The position numbers and the translations under genes were made by a program. The notes under the pieces are model-generated. The model searched no databases. It was given only the letters and a program-made list of their open reading frames with translations, and had not been told where the DNA came from. Of a stretch of 64,000 bases of DNA, positions 45,730-56,549 are shown in pieces. Location: NCBI RefSeq assembly GCF_000208745.1, contig NC_030858.1, positions 25,036,325 through 25,100,324 on the forward strand, read 5' to 3'. The stretch is from Theobroma cacao. Its lineage: Eukaryota; Streptophyta; Magnoliopsida; Malvales; Malvaceae. Position 1 is the stretch's first letter; each line of letters begins with the position of its first letter.

Positions 45730-47703
45730 TCAAGGGAAAAGGCTTCTATCATCTGATGTGTTAGAGGGTGAAGATTCAGTGTCATAGAAAGGGTTTAGGG
45801 GAAAAGGAGAGGGCTCTCGGAGAGGTGATGACTGTTTAGAGGAAGGTTCTGATAAGGACTTGTCTAAGACAGAGATTGGATTCTGAGGAGAAGAGGCTGA
45901 AACTGGTTTGGATTTCTCTACCAACCTAGAAGACCTTTTTCTCTTGAGAAAAGCTGTCTTGGTTGCCATAGTCTTCTTGCCTTTGGTTGGTGGTTTTGCC
46001 TCAGTTGGTGGTGCTGCAGTGGCTTTGGCTTTTTTCGCTTTTGCCTTTACTCTAGTAGTTGATGTAGGTTTCTTTCCTTTTCCTACATCTTCACCATCAT
46101 TTTGAGTTTTTGTTCTGGCAGTGTCTTTTTTAGCTTGTCCCTCCTTAACCATTTGGTGGAAGATATCCATGATGGAAACTTCCTCTGAATTTGGAGGAAA
46201 GGTCTGTTGTTTCTTTGTTTTTGAACCAACCACTTCTGTCCCTTGTTTTGAATCATTTTTGCTTTGAGGTTCAAGAGATGATGTCTTGGCTAGCTTATGA
46301 ACCCCTTGAGGAGAGTCCTCAGTTTGCAGAACAGGACTGGTAGACTTGTAGGTGGAACCTTCAACTTGAAAGCCAGAACTTTCAATATGAGGAGCAGATT
46401 TTTCTACTGGCTCAGTTAAACCTTCAGCTCCTTGCTGTGCTGGTGCAGTGCTAGATGTTACAGTGTTGTCTACAGCCACAAGTTCAAATGGAATGCTTTC
46501 TTTCTCCTTCAGCTTGTTTTCCAACTCAGTGATTTTCTCTTCAATTTTCTATATCTTTTCTCCGTGGTCAGTCAACTTTCCATCAATCCTCATGAGCAAA
46601 TTAAAAATTACTTTATTTGAGAATCTAGATAGGGCTTATTCAGGTTGAGTAGGTAGGTTGTCTTCTTTTCTTGGACTAATCTTGGGGGTCTTAATGAATC
46701 TTTCCCCATCAAGTATATACCCCATTTTAACCAAGCTCCCATAATAAATAGCTTGATCTCTGGTTTTTACCAGGTCCATATCGTACTTCTTTGCCCATAT
46801 TCCCTTCTTCTGCACAAGGAATGTAATTACATTCCCATACGACATATTAACCTTATCAAGTTTGTAGGCACTTCTCATTTTTTCAATCATAAATCTTTCC
46901 AGATTCAGAGGTAGCTCGTTGAAGGCTTGCTCCATCAGCTAGAGGTCTTTGAGGCTAATGTGGCTAAGGCTTCCACTTCTACCTTGAATGTTGGCTACTA
47001 TAAAATAGTGTAAAATCCTAATCTGAGGACTAATTATCAGACTTAAAATGTTTTTTGAAGAATATTTTTCTTTTCTTCCAATGATGATCTCCCACAATAA
47101 TGATGGATCATATTTTTCAAGGAGCTCATACTCTCCTTATTTGCATTCTATTTCCAGCAGGTTTCCTAAATCTTCAGCAGTCATAACAAATTATTTTCCA
47201 TTCAGATAAACATTCAAACCATCTTCATCATAATCATCAGAATCTATTAATTCCTTTCTTTTCAAAGCAATACTAGAATAGAATTCTTTAACCAGACTTG
47301 GACTATAAGATCTATTCTAAAAGGTGTTGTAACCTTTTAGTTTTAGTTCATCAAAATACTCAAATAAACTAGTTTGGATTTCTATATTTTCCTTAAAACT
47401 CTTCCAATCAATAAATTTTTCATAGGAGATTGGTGCATTCTCGATATTTTTGAACCTATATTCATGCAACTTATCCTTAAACTTCGAAGAAGAAGAACTG
47501 GTACCTTTGTGGAGTGAGGGTTCTGTTTTTTTCTTCTTGTTAGTTTTCTGCTTCTTTTCTCTTAGTTTCTCAGATATTTCTTTGACTGAAGTAGGCATGC
47601 TTTTCTGTTTCTTCTTCAAACTTTCTATTCCTGTTCCTTCCTCTATTGGCTTTTTTCATTTCTTTTTCTCTGATATCTTTTTACTCTGAAATGTTTTAGC
47701 CAT
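45730..47703 (-). pseudogene. Copia-IV extra ORF after pol, decayed
   Basis: Starts MAKTFQSKKISEKKK at 47703 (stop soon after, K*KK). The Lys-rich region continues to KGTSSSSSKFKDKLHEY. A globular domain follows (FKNIENAPISYEKFIDWKS; LNVYLNGK; LEIECK; SLLWEIIIGRKEKYSS; IRILHYFIVANIQGRSGS; LMEQAFNELPLNLERFMIEK) down to ~46640. Next is a coiled-coil-like stretch (LLMRIDGKLTDHGEKI, KIEEKITELENKLKEKE), then a Ser/Thr/Lys-rich tail with TRVKAKAKKAKATAAPPTEA, ending RSLFP at 45730. Five or so stops. It is colinear with 660-2406 in copia-I. The shared domain is of the 'putative plant transposon protein' type; whether it is env-like, accessory or captured is not known. Confidence 0.7.
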
Positions 47704-48030
47704 ATTGGTTCTAGAAATTTCTGAGGGTTTGAGTCGGTTTCAAAGGCAAATAGGAAGATTTAGGTTTTTGTTTTTAGAACAACGGGTTTCAAGGGAGAGG
47801 AAAGAAGAGGTAGTCAGCAGTTATAACTAAGAAAAACTGCTCACATTCCCTTAAGTACTGCCCTACTTTTATTTCTTCATAATTTTAAATTTCCCTCTAA
47901 AATTTTGGTTATTTACCTTTGGCAGTATTTCTTCATTCTTTTTGCACCCTGTAAACCAAATTTTTACCACATTTTACTCTTCTTTCTCTAAACTGACTGA
48001 GTCTTATTATTTAATGTTGTCAGACCACTC

Positions 48031-48061
48031 TTAGTTGACTAAGATTTCCTTAGTCGACTGA
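48031..48061. promoter_or_regulatory. Paired palindromes between pol and the extra ORF (copia-IV)
   Basis: TTAGTTGACTAA (48031-48042) and TTAGTCGACTGA (48050-48061), in the same position and spacing as in copia-I (2714-2745) and matching the LTR boxes. They lie ~330 bp upstream of the extra ORF. Possible internal promoter element; function inferred. Confidence 0.45.
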
Positions 48062-48098
48062 ATGCACTCTGTTTTCTATGTGAGAGCCAAAGGTTTTC

Positions 48099-51000
48099 CT
48101 ACAATTCCTTCATACTAATCATCCCTAAATTTCTTCTAATTTTACAAAATTTATCTTCATTCAAAGGTTTGGTAAAAATGTTTGCTAATTAATGTAAAGT
48201 GTTCACAAATTCTATCTTAATATCATTTTTCACTACATGGTCTCTAATAAAATGATGTCTTATTTCAATGTGCTTTGTCCTAGAGTGCTGCACAGGGTTT
48301 TTTGATATCTTGATTGCACTTGTGTTATCACAATATATTGGTACATTATGCGTAATTATTCCATAGTCTTTTAATTGTTGCTTGATCCAAAGGATTTGTG
48401 CACAGCAACTACCTAATGATACATATTCAGCCTCTGCTGTAGATAATGCCACTGAGTTTTGCTTTTTGCTGGACCAAGACACAAGCATGCTTCCTAAAAA
48501 TTGGCACGTTCCACTAGTGCTTTTCCTATCAGTTCTGTTACCAACAAAGTCAGCAACTGAATATCTAACTAAGCTAAGAGTTGAGTCTCTAGAGTACCAT
48601 ATTCCTAGTCCTTGAGTGTCTATGAGGTATCTAAAAATTCTCTTAACAATTGTTAGGTGTGTTTCTTTAGGTTGTGACTGAAATTTAGCACACAAGCACA
48701 CACTAAACTAAATATCTGGTCTACTTGCTGTTAAGTAGAGAAGAGAGCCGATCATACCTATATAGAGCTTTTGATCTACATCTTTACCTTTTTCATCTAA
48801 GTCGAGTTTGGTGGATGGACTCATTGGTGTGGAAATTGATTTCAACTTCAGCATATCAAATTTCTTGAGCATATCATGGGTGTATCTTTCTTGGTTGATG
48901 AAGATTCCTTCCTCACTTTGTTTGATTTGAAGACTAAGGAAGTAACTCAACTCTCCCATCATGCTCATCTCAAATTCACCTTGCATTTTCTTAGCAAAGT
49001 TCTTGCATAAAGCCTCATTAGTTGCACTAAATACAATGTCATCCACATATATTTGCACAATAATTAAATCATTTAGATATCTCTTAATAAACAATGTAGT
49101 ATCGATGCTACCTCTATCATACCCTTTTTCAACTAGAAATTTTGAAAGCCTCTCATACCAAGCTCTAGGAGCTTGTTTCAATCCATACAAGGCTTTATGA
49201 AGTTTGAAAACATGATCAGATTTTTCAAAGTCTTCAAAACCAGGTGGTTGTTCTACATATACTTCCTCTTGAATTAATCCATTTAAGAATGCACTTTTTA
49301 CATCCATTTGGAACAATTTAAAATTCATGGAACATGCAAAAGCTAGCAACAACCTTATGGCTTCTATCCTAGCAACAGGAGCAAAGGTTTCATCATAATC
49401 TATTCCTTCCTCTTGATTATATCCTTTTGCAACCAGCCCAACTTTATTTCTAACTACATTTCCTTGCTCATATATCTTATTTCTAAATACCCATTTTGTT
49501 CCAACAATAGGGTGATTTAAAGGTCTAGGTACCAATGACCATACATAACTCCTTGTGAATTGATCAAGTTCTTCTTGCATGGCCATTATCGAACTTTCCT
49601 CTTTTTCAGCTTCTTCAAAGTTTCTAGGTTCAATTTGAGATATAAAAGCTGAAAACTCACAAGTTTCTCTAGTTGCTTTCCTAGTTTTAACTCCTTGTGA
49701 AATGTCACCTATTATTTGGTCTTATGGGTGATCTCTTACAAATCTCCAACTCCTTGGTAGATCATCATGCTGATTTTCTACTCTTTGCATATTTTCTAGA
49801 GGTGGAGTTTCATTTTCTCTTCTAGGTGAGCTTTCTTCATTATTTTTGTTGTTTTCTAAGCTCATTTCCTCCATTTATTTTCTAGGACTTCTACATCATC
49901 ATCATCATCATGAACTTTTTTTTGTAAAGCATTTGACTCATCAAAAACTACATGGATTGATTTTTCAAAGGTTAAGGTCCTTTTGTTAAAAACCCTATAG
50001 GCCTTTGAGTTTAATGCATATCCTAAAAATATTGCTTCATCACTCTTTGCATCAAACCTCCCTAGGAGTTGTTTTCCATTTTTAATACAAAGCACTTACA
50101 ACCAAAGCTCTTAAGGTGAGAAATATTTGGCTTCCTACCTTTATAAAGTTCATATGGAGTCTTTGAAATCAAGGGTCTTATTGAGACTCTATTAAGAATA
50201 TAAGCTGCTATATTTACTGCCTCAACCCAAAGATATTTAGGTAGGTTGTTCTCACATAGCATGGTCCTAGCCATTTCTTTTAAGGTTCGATTTTTCCCCT
50301 CTACAACTCCATTTTGCCGGGGTGTTCTAGGTGCAGAAAAATTGTGATCCAACCCTTTTTCATTGCAAAATTTTTCGAACTCATCATTTTCAAATTTTCC
50401 TCCATGATCACTTCTTATGCTAACTATGGCTAGTCTTTTTTCATTTTCTACTTTCTTCCAATGACTTAAGAATGCTTGAAGAGCATCATTCTTATGAGCA
50501 AGAAAATACACCCAAGTATAATTAGAATAGTCATCAACTATTACAAAGCCATAAGATTCTCCTCCTAAACTAGTTGTGCTTATTGGACCAAATAGATCAA
50601 TGTGTAACAATTCAAGAGGTCTAGATGTTGACACTATCTTTTTGGTCTTAAAGGATGTTCTAACTTGTTTTCCTAGTTGGCAAGCATCACATATTCTGTC
50701 ATTTTCAAATTGTAAATCCGGCAACCCAACTGCTAAACTCTTTCTAATCAATTTTGACATAGTATGCAAACTTACATGTCTAATCTTCTATGCCATAACC
50801 AGTTATTATTTTCAGCATTTACAACAACACATACTTCATTATTTACTTCAAGATCTTCGAGAAAAATCACATACATATTCTTTAATCTTTTTCCTATAAA
50901 TGAGATTTTATTTGTACTCACATCTATCACTTCACACTTAGTTGAATCAAAACATACTCTAAATCCTTTATCACATAATTGACTAATACTTAGTAAATTA

Positions 51001-52897
51001 TGCTTTAAGCCTTTAACCAACAACACATGATTGATTTGAGTCTGGAAATTCTTACTAACCGTACCTATACCATGGATTCTACCTTTTGAATCATCTCCAA
51101 AGGATACGGTTCCTCATTTTCTCTTATCTAGCTGAGCAAACAGCATTTCATGTCCTGTCATGTGTCGTGAACAGCCACTATCCAAGTACCAAGGCTGTTT
51201 CTTCTTGAGTTGAGCTCTAAAACATGCCTTCTTTAAGTCCAGCTCAACCTACAAAACAGAATTTCTATTTTTCTTTATAGGTACCCATACTTTGATGGGT
51301 CCTTAAGTGTTAGTTGCAACAAAGGATCCCTTAGGAACCCAGATTTTCTTAACTTTCTACATTATTCTTTTCTTAAAACAATCATATGATAAATGACCAT
51401 ATTTACCACAATTATAACATCTAGGTAATGATTTAGCTGAATTTTTATTGTGGTATACATATCTTTTTGAAGATTCATTTTTCAAACATTTAAAAGCTGT
51501 GTTTCATCAAGAATTATTTGCAAAGCTTCGGACTTGTTTTCCAGCTCTTGTTTTAAAACCTCAAAGTCTGTTTTTGAGTGTTCTAACTCAACTTGCAAAA
51601 TATTTCTTTGTTAAAAAACAGAAGTAAATTCTTGTTTGATTTATTCCAAATCATTTTCAAGTAATGCAGCCTTTTTCTTTAATGATTTGTATTTTGAAAA
51701 AAGTTTTTCAAATTCATCATAAAGGCACTCATACTCATCTTGTAAATCATCATAAGAATTAATGCAGGGGGATGAGGATACCTCTGTTTCATCCTCTTGT
51801 GCCATTAAACAGATGTTTGCTCTTTTCTCATATTTTTCATCATCAGTTTCAGAGTTTGATGTGTTACTATCTGACCATGCAGTTGCCACCATTACTTTCT
51901 TGGATTTCTTATTTTTCTTAGGAGTTTCATATTTCAGCAATGGACACTCGGACTTGAAGTGACCAGGTTTCTTGCATTCGTAGCAGATGAGGTCCTCTTT
52001 TTTGTTGGAGTTAATTTTGTTTTTGTTTTTCCATGAGGTACCTTGGTCTTTCCTGAAACCTCTTCTAGTTAGCCTTCGGTTTCTTCTGCTCATTAGCTTT
52101 CTGAATTTTCTTGCAACCAGAGTTAATTCTTCATCATCATCACAGGAAAGCTCTTCCAGCTCTTCTTCAAGGATGTTGGCTTTAAGTGCAATACTATTTT
52201 TCTTTTCCTTTGCTTCCCTTCAGTCTTCTTCTTCTTCTTCCTTAAGCTCCAGCTCATGAGTAAGAAGAGAACCGCAAATCTCATCAAGTGTGATGATGTT
52301 CAGATCTTTAGCCTCTCTAATGGCAGTCACTTTTGGCTTCTAGTTTTTTGGTAAACTCCTAAGCAATTTCTTAACTAATTCATGTTCAAGGATAAGCTTG
52401 CCTAGCTGACTTAATTTATTTGTGATGTTTGTAAACCTATCAAACATGCTGATGATGTCTTCACCAGGCTCCATTTTGAACATTTCATAAATATGTGTTA
52501 AGAGAGCAACTTTAGACTCTTTTACTTGAGAAGTCTTTTCATGGATTATTCTAAGTTTTTCCCACACTTGTTTAGTTGTTGTACAGCTTGAGACTTTGTT
52601 AAATTCAGTGGGGGTTAATGCACAATGCAATGTATTGATAGCCTTAAAGTTTATTTGAACTTTCTTAGTTTCAGCCTCAGTCCATTCAGACCTTGGCTTG
52701 GGCATCAACTCATTTGTCACTACATTCACGGTTGAGGGCATAAAAGGTCCATCAGTTATGATATCCCACATTTCATAGTCTATAGCCATAATATAGATTG
52801 ACATTCTTGTGCTCCAATAAGGGTAATTAGAGCCATCAAATAGAGGTGGTCTGTTTGTTGATTGTCCCTTAGCAACTATGGTTTTTTGTTGAGCCAT
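48099..52897 (-). pseudogene. Copia-IV gag-pol polyprotein, nearly complete but broken
   Basis: Gag begins MAQQKTIVAKGQSTNRPPLF at 52897, with DYEMWDIITDGPFMPS. The zinc knuckle CYECKKPGHFKSEC is near 51980; a second knuckle region near 51410 has lost residues. A protease remnant is near 51170. Pre-integrase and integrase lie at 50830-50060 (LWHRRLDM; ICDACQLGKQVRTSFK; LLHIDLFGPIS; SIRSDHGGKFEND; NGVVEGKNRTLKEM: the D, D, E set is visible). RT occupies 49586-48708 (FLNGLIQEEVYVEQPPGFED; VQIYVDDIVFSATNEAL) and RNase H 48701-48189 (STAEAEYVSLGSCCAQ), ending near 48099 (MISMKEL). Stops and frameshifts separate the blocks. RT alone is open over 292 residues. Confidence 0.9.
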
Positions 52898-52941
52898 TTG
52901 GATCCTCCCAAAGGATGTTAAGCCTTAAAAACAGCGAACTA

Positions 52942-52953
52942 GCTTTGATACTA
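52942..52953 (-). other. Primer-binding site of copia-IV (mutated)
   Basis: Minus strand TAGTATCAAAGC in place of TGGTATCAGAGC: two G-to-A changes. Two bases from the LTR at 52956. Confidence 0.8.
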
Positions 52954-52955
52954 AT

Positions 52956-54029
52956 TGTTGGTCCCGATAATATGTGCTAGAGGGGGGGTGAATAACACAA
53001 TTTGGCTCTTAACAATATTGAAAACTAATTTTCAGAACTTAAGAAAATAAAAATAGGGTATAAGATGCACAACAATTTAGAGTGGTTTGGTCCAAGACTT
53101 ACATCCACTACCTTGATTATCCAACTAAGGATTTTCTCACAAATCCACTAAGAGCCGGTGAAATTCACAAGCTTTCACCAAGCTTTACAATGGCTTTTGC
53201 AAGGCTCAGCCAAAACCTTTTACACTAGTTTTTGATGGGCTCAACTAAAACCCAAAGTGGTTTTATAAGGCTCAACCACAACCTTCAACAATTAAGCTAT
53301 CCCAAGCTTGAACAACCCCTTAGAGTGACTCCCTCACTCTAAGAATACAAGAGAAGCAGCAAAAGAAGGTAGCTATGATCATTGGTTGATCTGAGTGGTA
53401 CAAGATTGAGTGCTAAATACAAATGCAAGGAATAGGTGTTTAAGTGCAGACAAGTGCAGTGAAGCTTTTCTGGTTTTTCAACTTTTTATAGCTCAAATCT
53501 CTTTCAAAGCTTCTAAAAACTTGTTTCTAATTGTTGGAAAACCCTTTTATACTTGGAGATGCAACTCTGATGGCAGTTTGGCAGTTTATGGCAGTTGAAA
53601 ATAGTTGAGGATGAGTTTTAGCCGTTAATCTGTCTTGTAGTGCTTTGGTTTAAATTGTAGACAGAGAGCTCTTAGTCGACTAACTTGGTCAATTAAGTTG
53701 GTTCTGTTTTTGGTTTACAGATATTGGTGGAGAGCCCTTAATCAATTGACTTGATCGACTAAGTTGGTTATGTTTCTCAAACTCTTCAGCCCACCGTTCC
53801 TCTAATTTGAAACTTGGTCAATCAATATTCTTCCTTGTTTCACCAATAAGCTTCTTCCTTGTTAGATAGTTACATCTTGTTATTTTTATTCCTCTTTTTC
53901 TTTTGATATACTCTTTGAAAGATTGATTTATTAATTTCATACATTAATTTTCTTGCACACTCAAGTAAAGATATTAGACACACATAAATGGGAATGTTTT
54001 ATTATCATCAAAAACTAATGGAGCCAACA
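52956..54029 (-). repeat. 5' LTR of copia-IV
   Basis: Same length (1074 bp) and ends as the partner LTR at 43880-44953. Palindrome boxes lie at ~53670-53770. The right end is followed by the target duplication TTACG. Confidence 0.93.
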
Positions 54030-54441
54030 TTACGGACCGAATGCTATGGTATATATGGACTGAATGCTGTGGTATATGTGAAGCATTGTAAATCTCATTT
54101 TGATTGAGATGATTACCATGTTGTCCAACTTCTTCATGTGACATAACATTTGTTTGGCATCCCTTAATGCTGACATACACAGCCGGAACATTCCTCTATT
54201 CTAGCAGAACTAATGCAATATCCTCATTGTCCTTGATAATTGGCTGTGATATCTCTCTGGGTGTACTGATCAATGCATGTAACTCAATCTCCTCAATTTC
54301 TGAGTTTACCCCAACAACATCTTTAACTACCTTCATCAAGCTTGCAAACGATGAATCACTCCTAACCCTCCGCATTCGTGACTCACCACCCTTATAAATG
54401 CCATCTACCCACTGACCACCGTGTCTTATCACAAGTCGCAC
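54030..54441 (-). pseudogene. mudrA-like MULE transposase, N-terminal part
   Basis: Minus-strand coding MRLVIRHGGQWVDGIYKGGE (54441) and LMKVVKDVVGVNSEIEEIEL, then after one stop (LLE*RNVPAVYVSIKG) to HSVHIYHSIRS at the copia-IV insertion point. The start resembles the N-terminal domain that precedes the MuDR zinc region in plant MULE proteins. It continues at 43879 across the insertion. A possible 3' splice site (tttcag) at ~54454 suggests an upstream exon. Confidence 0.7.
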
Positions 54442-54529
54442 AATTGAAACCCCACTGAAATTTTGAAAAAAAAAATTTTGTCAATCATTTTACACAATAC
54501 ATGCCGTTATAAAAAATTTATCAGTCATG

Positions 54530-54800
54530 TTGTTACACGCTATGCATATAGCGTAAAATGTGGTAACACGCCATGCATATAACATAACATAAAATGTGGT
54601 AACACGCCATGCATATAACGTAAAATGTCGTAACACGCCATGCATTTAACGAAAAATGTGGTAACACGCCATGCATATAACATAAAATATGGTAACACGC
54701 CATGCATATAACATAAAATATGGTAACACGCCATGCATATAACGTTAAATGTTGTAACACGCCATGCATTTAACCAATGTCGTGACACGCTAAAATAACG
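54530..54800 (-). repeat. 31-bp tandem array 4, inverted
   Basis: About eight units of 31 bp (cores at 54602 and 54633) reading GTAACACGCCATGCATATAA on the plus strand, which is the reverse complement of arrays 1-3 (TGCATGGCGTGTTAC). It lies upstream of the transposase N-terminus. With array 3 it brackets the MULE copy B/transposase region in inverted orientation. Confidence 0.8.
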
Positions 54801-55352
54801 CTAACACATGTTATAGATGCATGGCATGTGACCACTCTGCGTAATGTTTCTAATCCATCTTCTAATTTACACCAAATGTTTCAAAAATTTAAGTGTGTTG
54901 CAGTAATAAACCCAATAACAGGCACCTTGATGTCATCTCTGCTATAGGGTCTGCTAATCTACAACAATATGGCCAGATGCCGAGAGATAGACCACAGCCC
55001 GATGACGATGGTGCTCAACAAAAAGTTGACAGAGCTCATACAGTTCAGAGATCTGAGAGAGCTAACGACGATGGTGCTCAACAGTGACTTGCCAGAGTTG
55101 AGACGGTTCAGAGAGTTGAGAGAGAAAGATGATCGAGCTCAAACAGCTGAGCATTTATTTTTATTTTTTTCTATTTTCTTTCTGGAGGGAGGGAGATAGC
55201 TCAAACAGTTGAGCATTTATTTTAAACGATGTTTTTAAGGGCATTTTGGTCTACTCATGCTTCTTTTTGGCTAGAAACAGATAACTTTATATAAGTGGTT
55301 ATTTTTGAAATCATCTTATCACGAGATTCTTTTCTCACAATTTTCTCTAATA
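54801..55352. other. MULE-zone right flank with short duplications
   Basis: No gene recognised. 'gacgatggtgctcaaca' occurs at 55004 and 55068 and 'gctcaaacagctgagcattt' at about 55137 and 55198, i.e. ~61-64-bp imperfect duplications. 55260-55350 has a MULE-end-like 'gtggttatttttgaaat' stretch, but no matching inverted repeat could be fixed at the left. Confidence 0.4.
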
Positions 55353-55360
55353 TATGAGTT

Positions 55361-55916
55361 ATACCTATCAAAATGGGCTTGATCCATTGGGTTGGTCATT
55401 TTTTATAAAATATGGAATAGACTAAGCTTAAAAATTTAAGTTCATATTAAAACCGGACTTAAATGGGCTAGCCCACCAAATCAAAAGGCTGGGGTGGGCT
55501 GGGACGGGTCAGTCCTATGGACCAAAAAAATTAATAATTTTAATTAAGTTAATAATTTTATATATTTAACTATATAAAATTAATAATTTAATTACCAATA
55601 ATATTACTTATTTTATATATTTCAATATGTTTAATCTTTACTTATCAAATTAATAATTTTAATTTATGAATTAAATCATAAAATTATTTTATTAATAAAA
55701 AATTTATTAAGTAAAATTATAAAAATAAATTTTTTTTAAAAAATAAATTTTTTTAAAAAAATAAATTGACCCAACCCAATCCATGAGCTAATAAAAGATG
55801 GACTGGATTGAAATTTTGATAGTCCATATAAAAAATAACTAATCAGACCCAATTCATATTTTCTTAACCCACAAAGACTTAAACCGGACTGAACCAGCCC
55901 ATATTGACAGCTCTAA
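55361..55916. mobile_element. hAT-type MITE, 556 bp, TSD TATGAGTT
   Basis: Flanked by exact 8-bp repeats TATGAGTT (55353-55360 and 55917-55924). Inner ends CCTATCAAAATGGGCTTG (left) and, reverse-complemented, GAGCTGTCAATATGGGCTGG (right) are imperfect inverted repeats of the type seen in hAT MITEs. The interior is AT-rich and non-coding. Confidence 0.8.
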
Positions 55917-55924
55917 TATGAGTT

Positions 55925-56549
55925 CTTTGCCTTGTTTTTCATCAAACCTACCCAGCTGAGCCAAAGCTCAATGGGTGACTTCTGCTTCGACTCCAAACCT
56001 CCTAGCTTATGATTGATTACATAAAAATGTTCAACAACAAGTACAGCTAATACCTACCTATCTCATTCAAGACTCGGTATTCCTTATTTAAGATAAAGAA
56101 TACATTTATATGATTTAGAAGGATCCAACTTGGCAGCTTTCTCAAGTTCCATCAAATCTTTACTACCTCGTACATTTGTGCTTTATACTCTGAAGATAAG
56201 GGGCATTTAAAAATTTCTATCATTTTAGAATCACATCTACGCCAGGAGACCTTGCCATTCTTTCAATGCAAGCAATACTGGAAGCAAAAGCAATATTTCT
56301 GCAAAGCAGGTAAGACAACCACAGGGCCAGATATCCCAAAGGAACAAAATTCTCAAGGTTATATCTTACCCAGTTAAATTTCCCTTTACAATTTACATAC
56401 ACACCGATTAAATGATTACATATATAAAATAAAATCTTATTTCTATAACTATCAAGTCCAAAGGCCTAACGCTAGGCATCCTTGATTTCCAGATGCTAGG
56501 TAAGACTAACCTAAATCACGATCAAAGTACAAACCATGGTTTAACTAGT
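55925..56549. other. Downstream flank of HUB2
   Basis: Non-coding; presumably includes the HUB2 3' UTR (minus strand) near 56549-56200. No polyadenylation signal was assigned with confidence. Confidence 0.5.

Larger units (their letters stand above)
43880..54029 (-). mobile_element. Copia-IV: complete Sirevirus-like retrotransposon, 10,150 bp, TSD TTACG
   Basis: Two LTRs of 1074 bp each (43880-44953 and 52956-54029), PBS at the right, polypurine tract at the left, gag-pol 52897-48099 and an extra ORF 47703-45730. Exact flanking duplications TTACG at 43875-43879 and 54030-54034. It interrupts the MULE transposase gene. The LTRs differ at about 21 of the first ~275 positions (by eye), so it is not recent. 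Stops in both ORFs make it non-autonomous, but it is the best full-length copy in the window. Confidence 0.93.

Noticed and set aside
54893..55199. Plus-strand ORFs rich in Asp/Gln/Arg
   Set aside because: Produced by ~61-64-bp duplications in MULE flank sequence; no domain.
32040..55340. Terminal inverted repeats for one large MULE spanning the zone
   Set aside because: AT-rich stretches at ~32070-32170 and ~55260-55340 look loosely alike when inverted, but no convincing aligned TIR or 9-bp target duplication could be found by eye.
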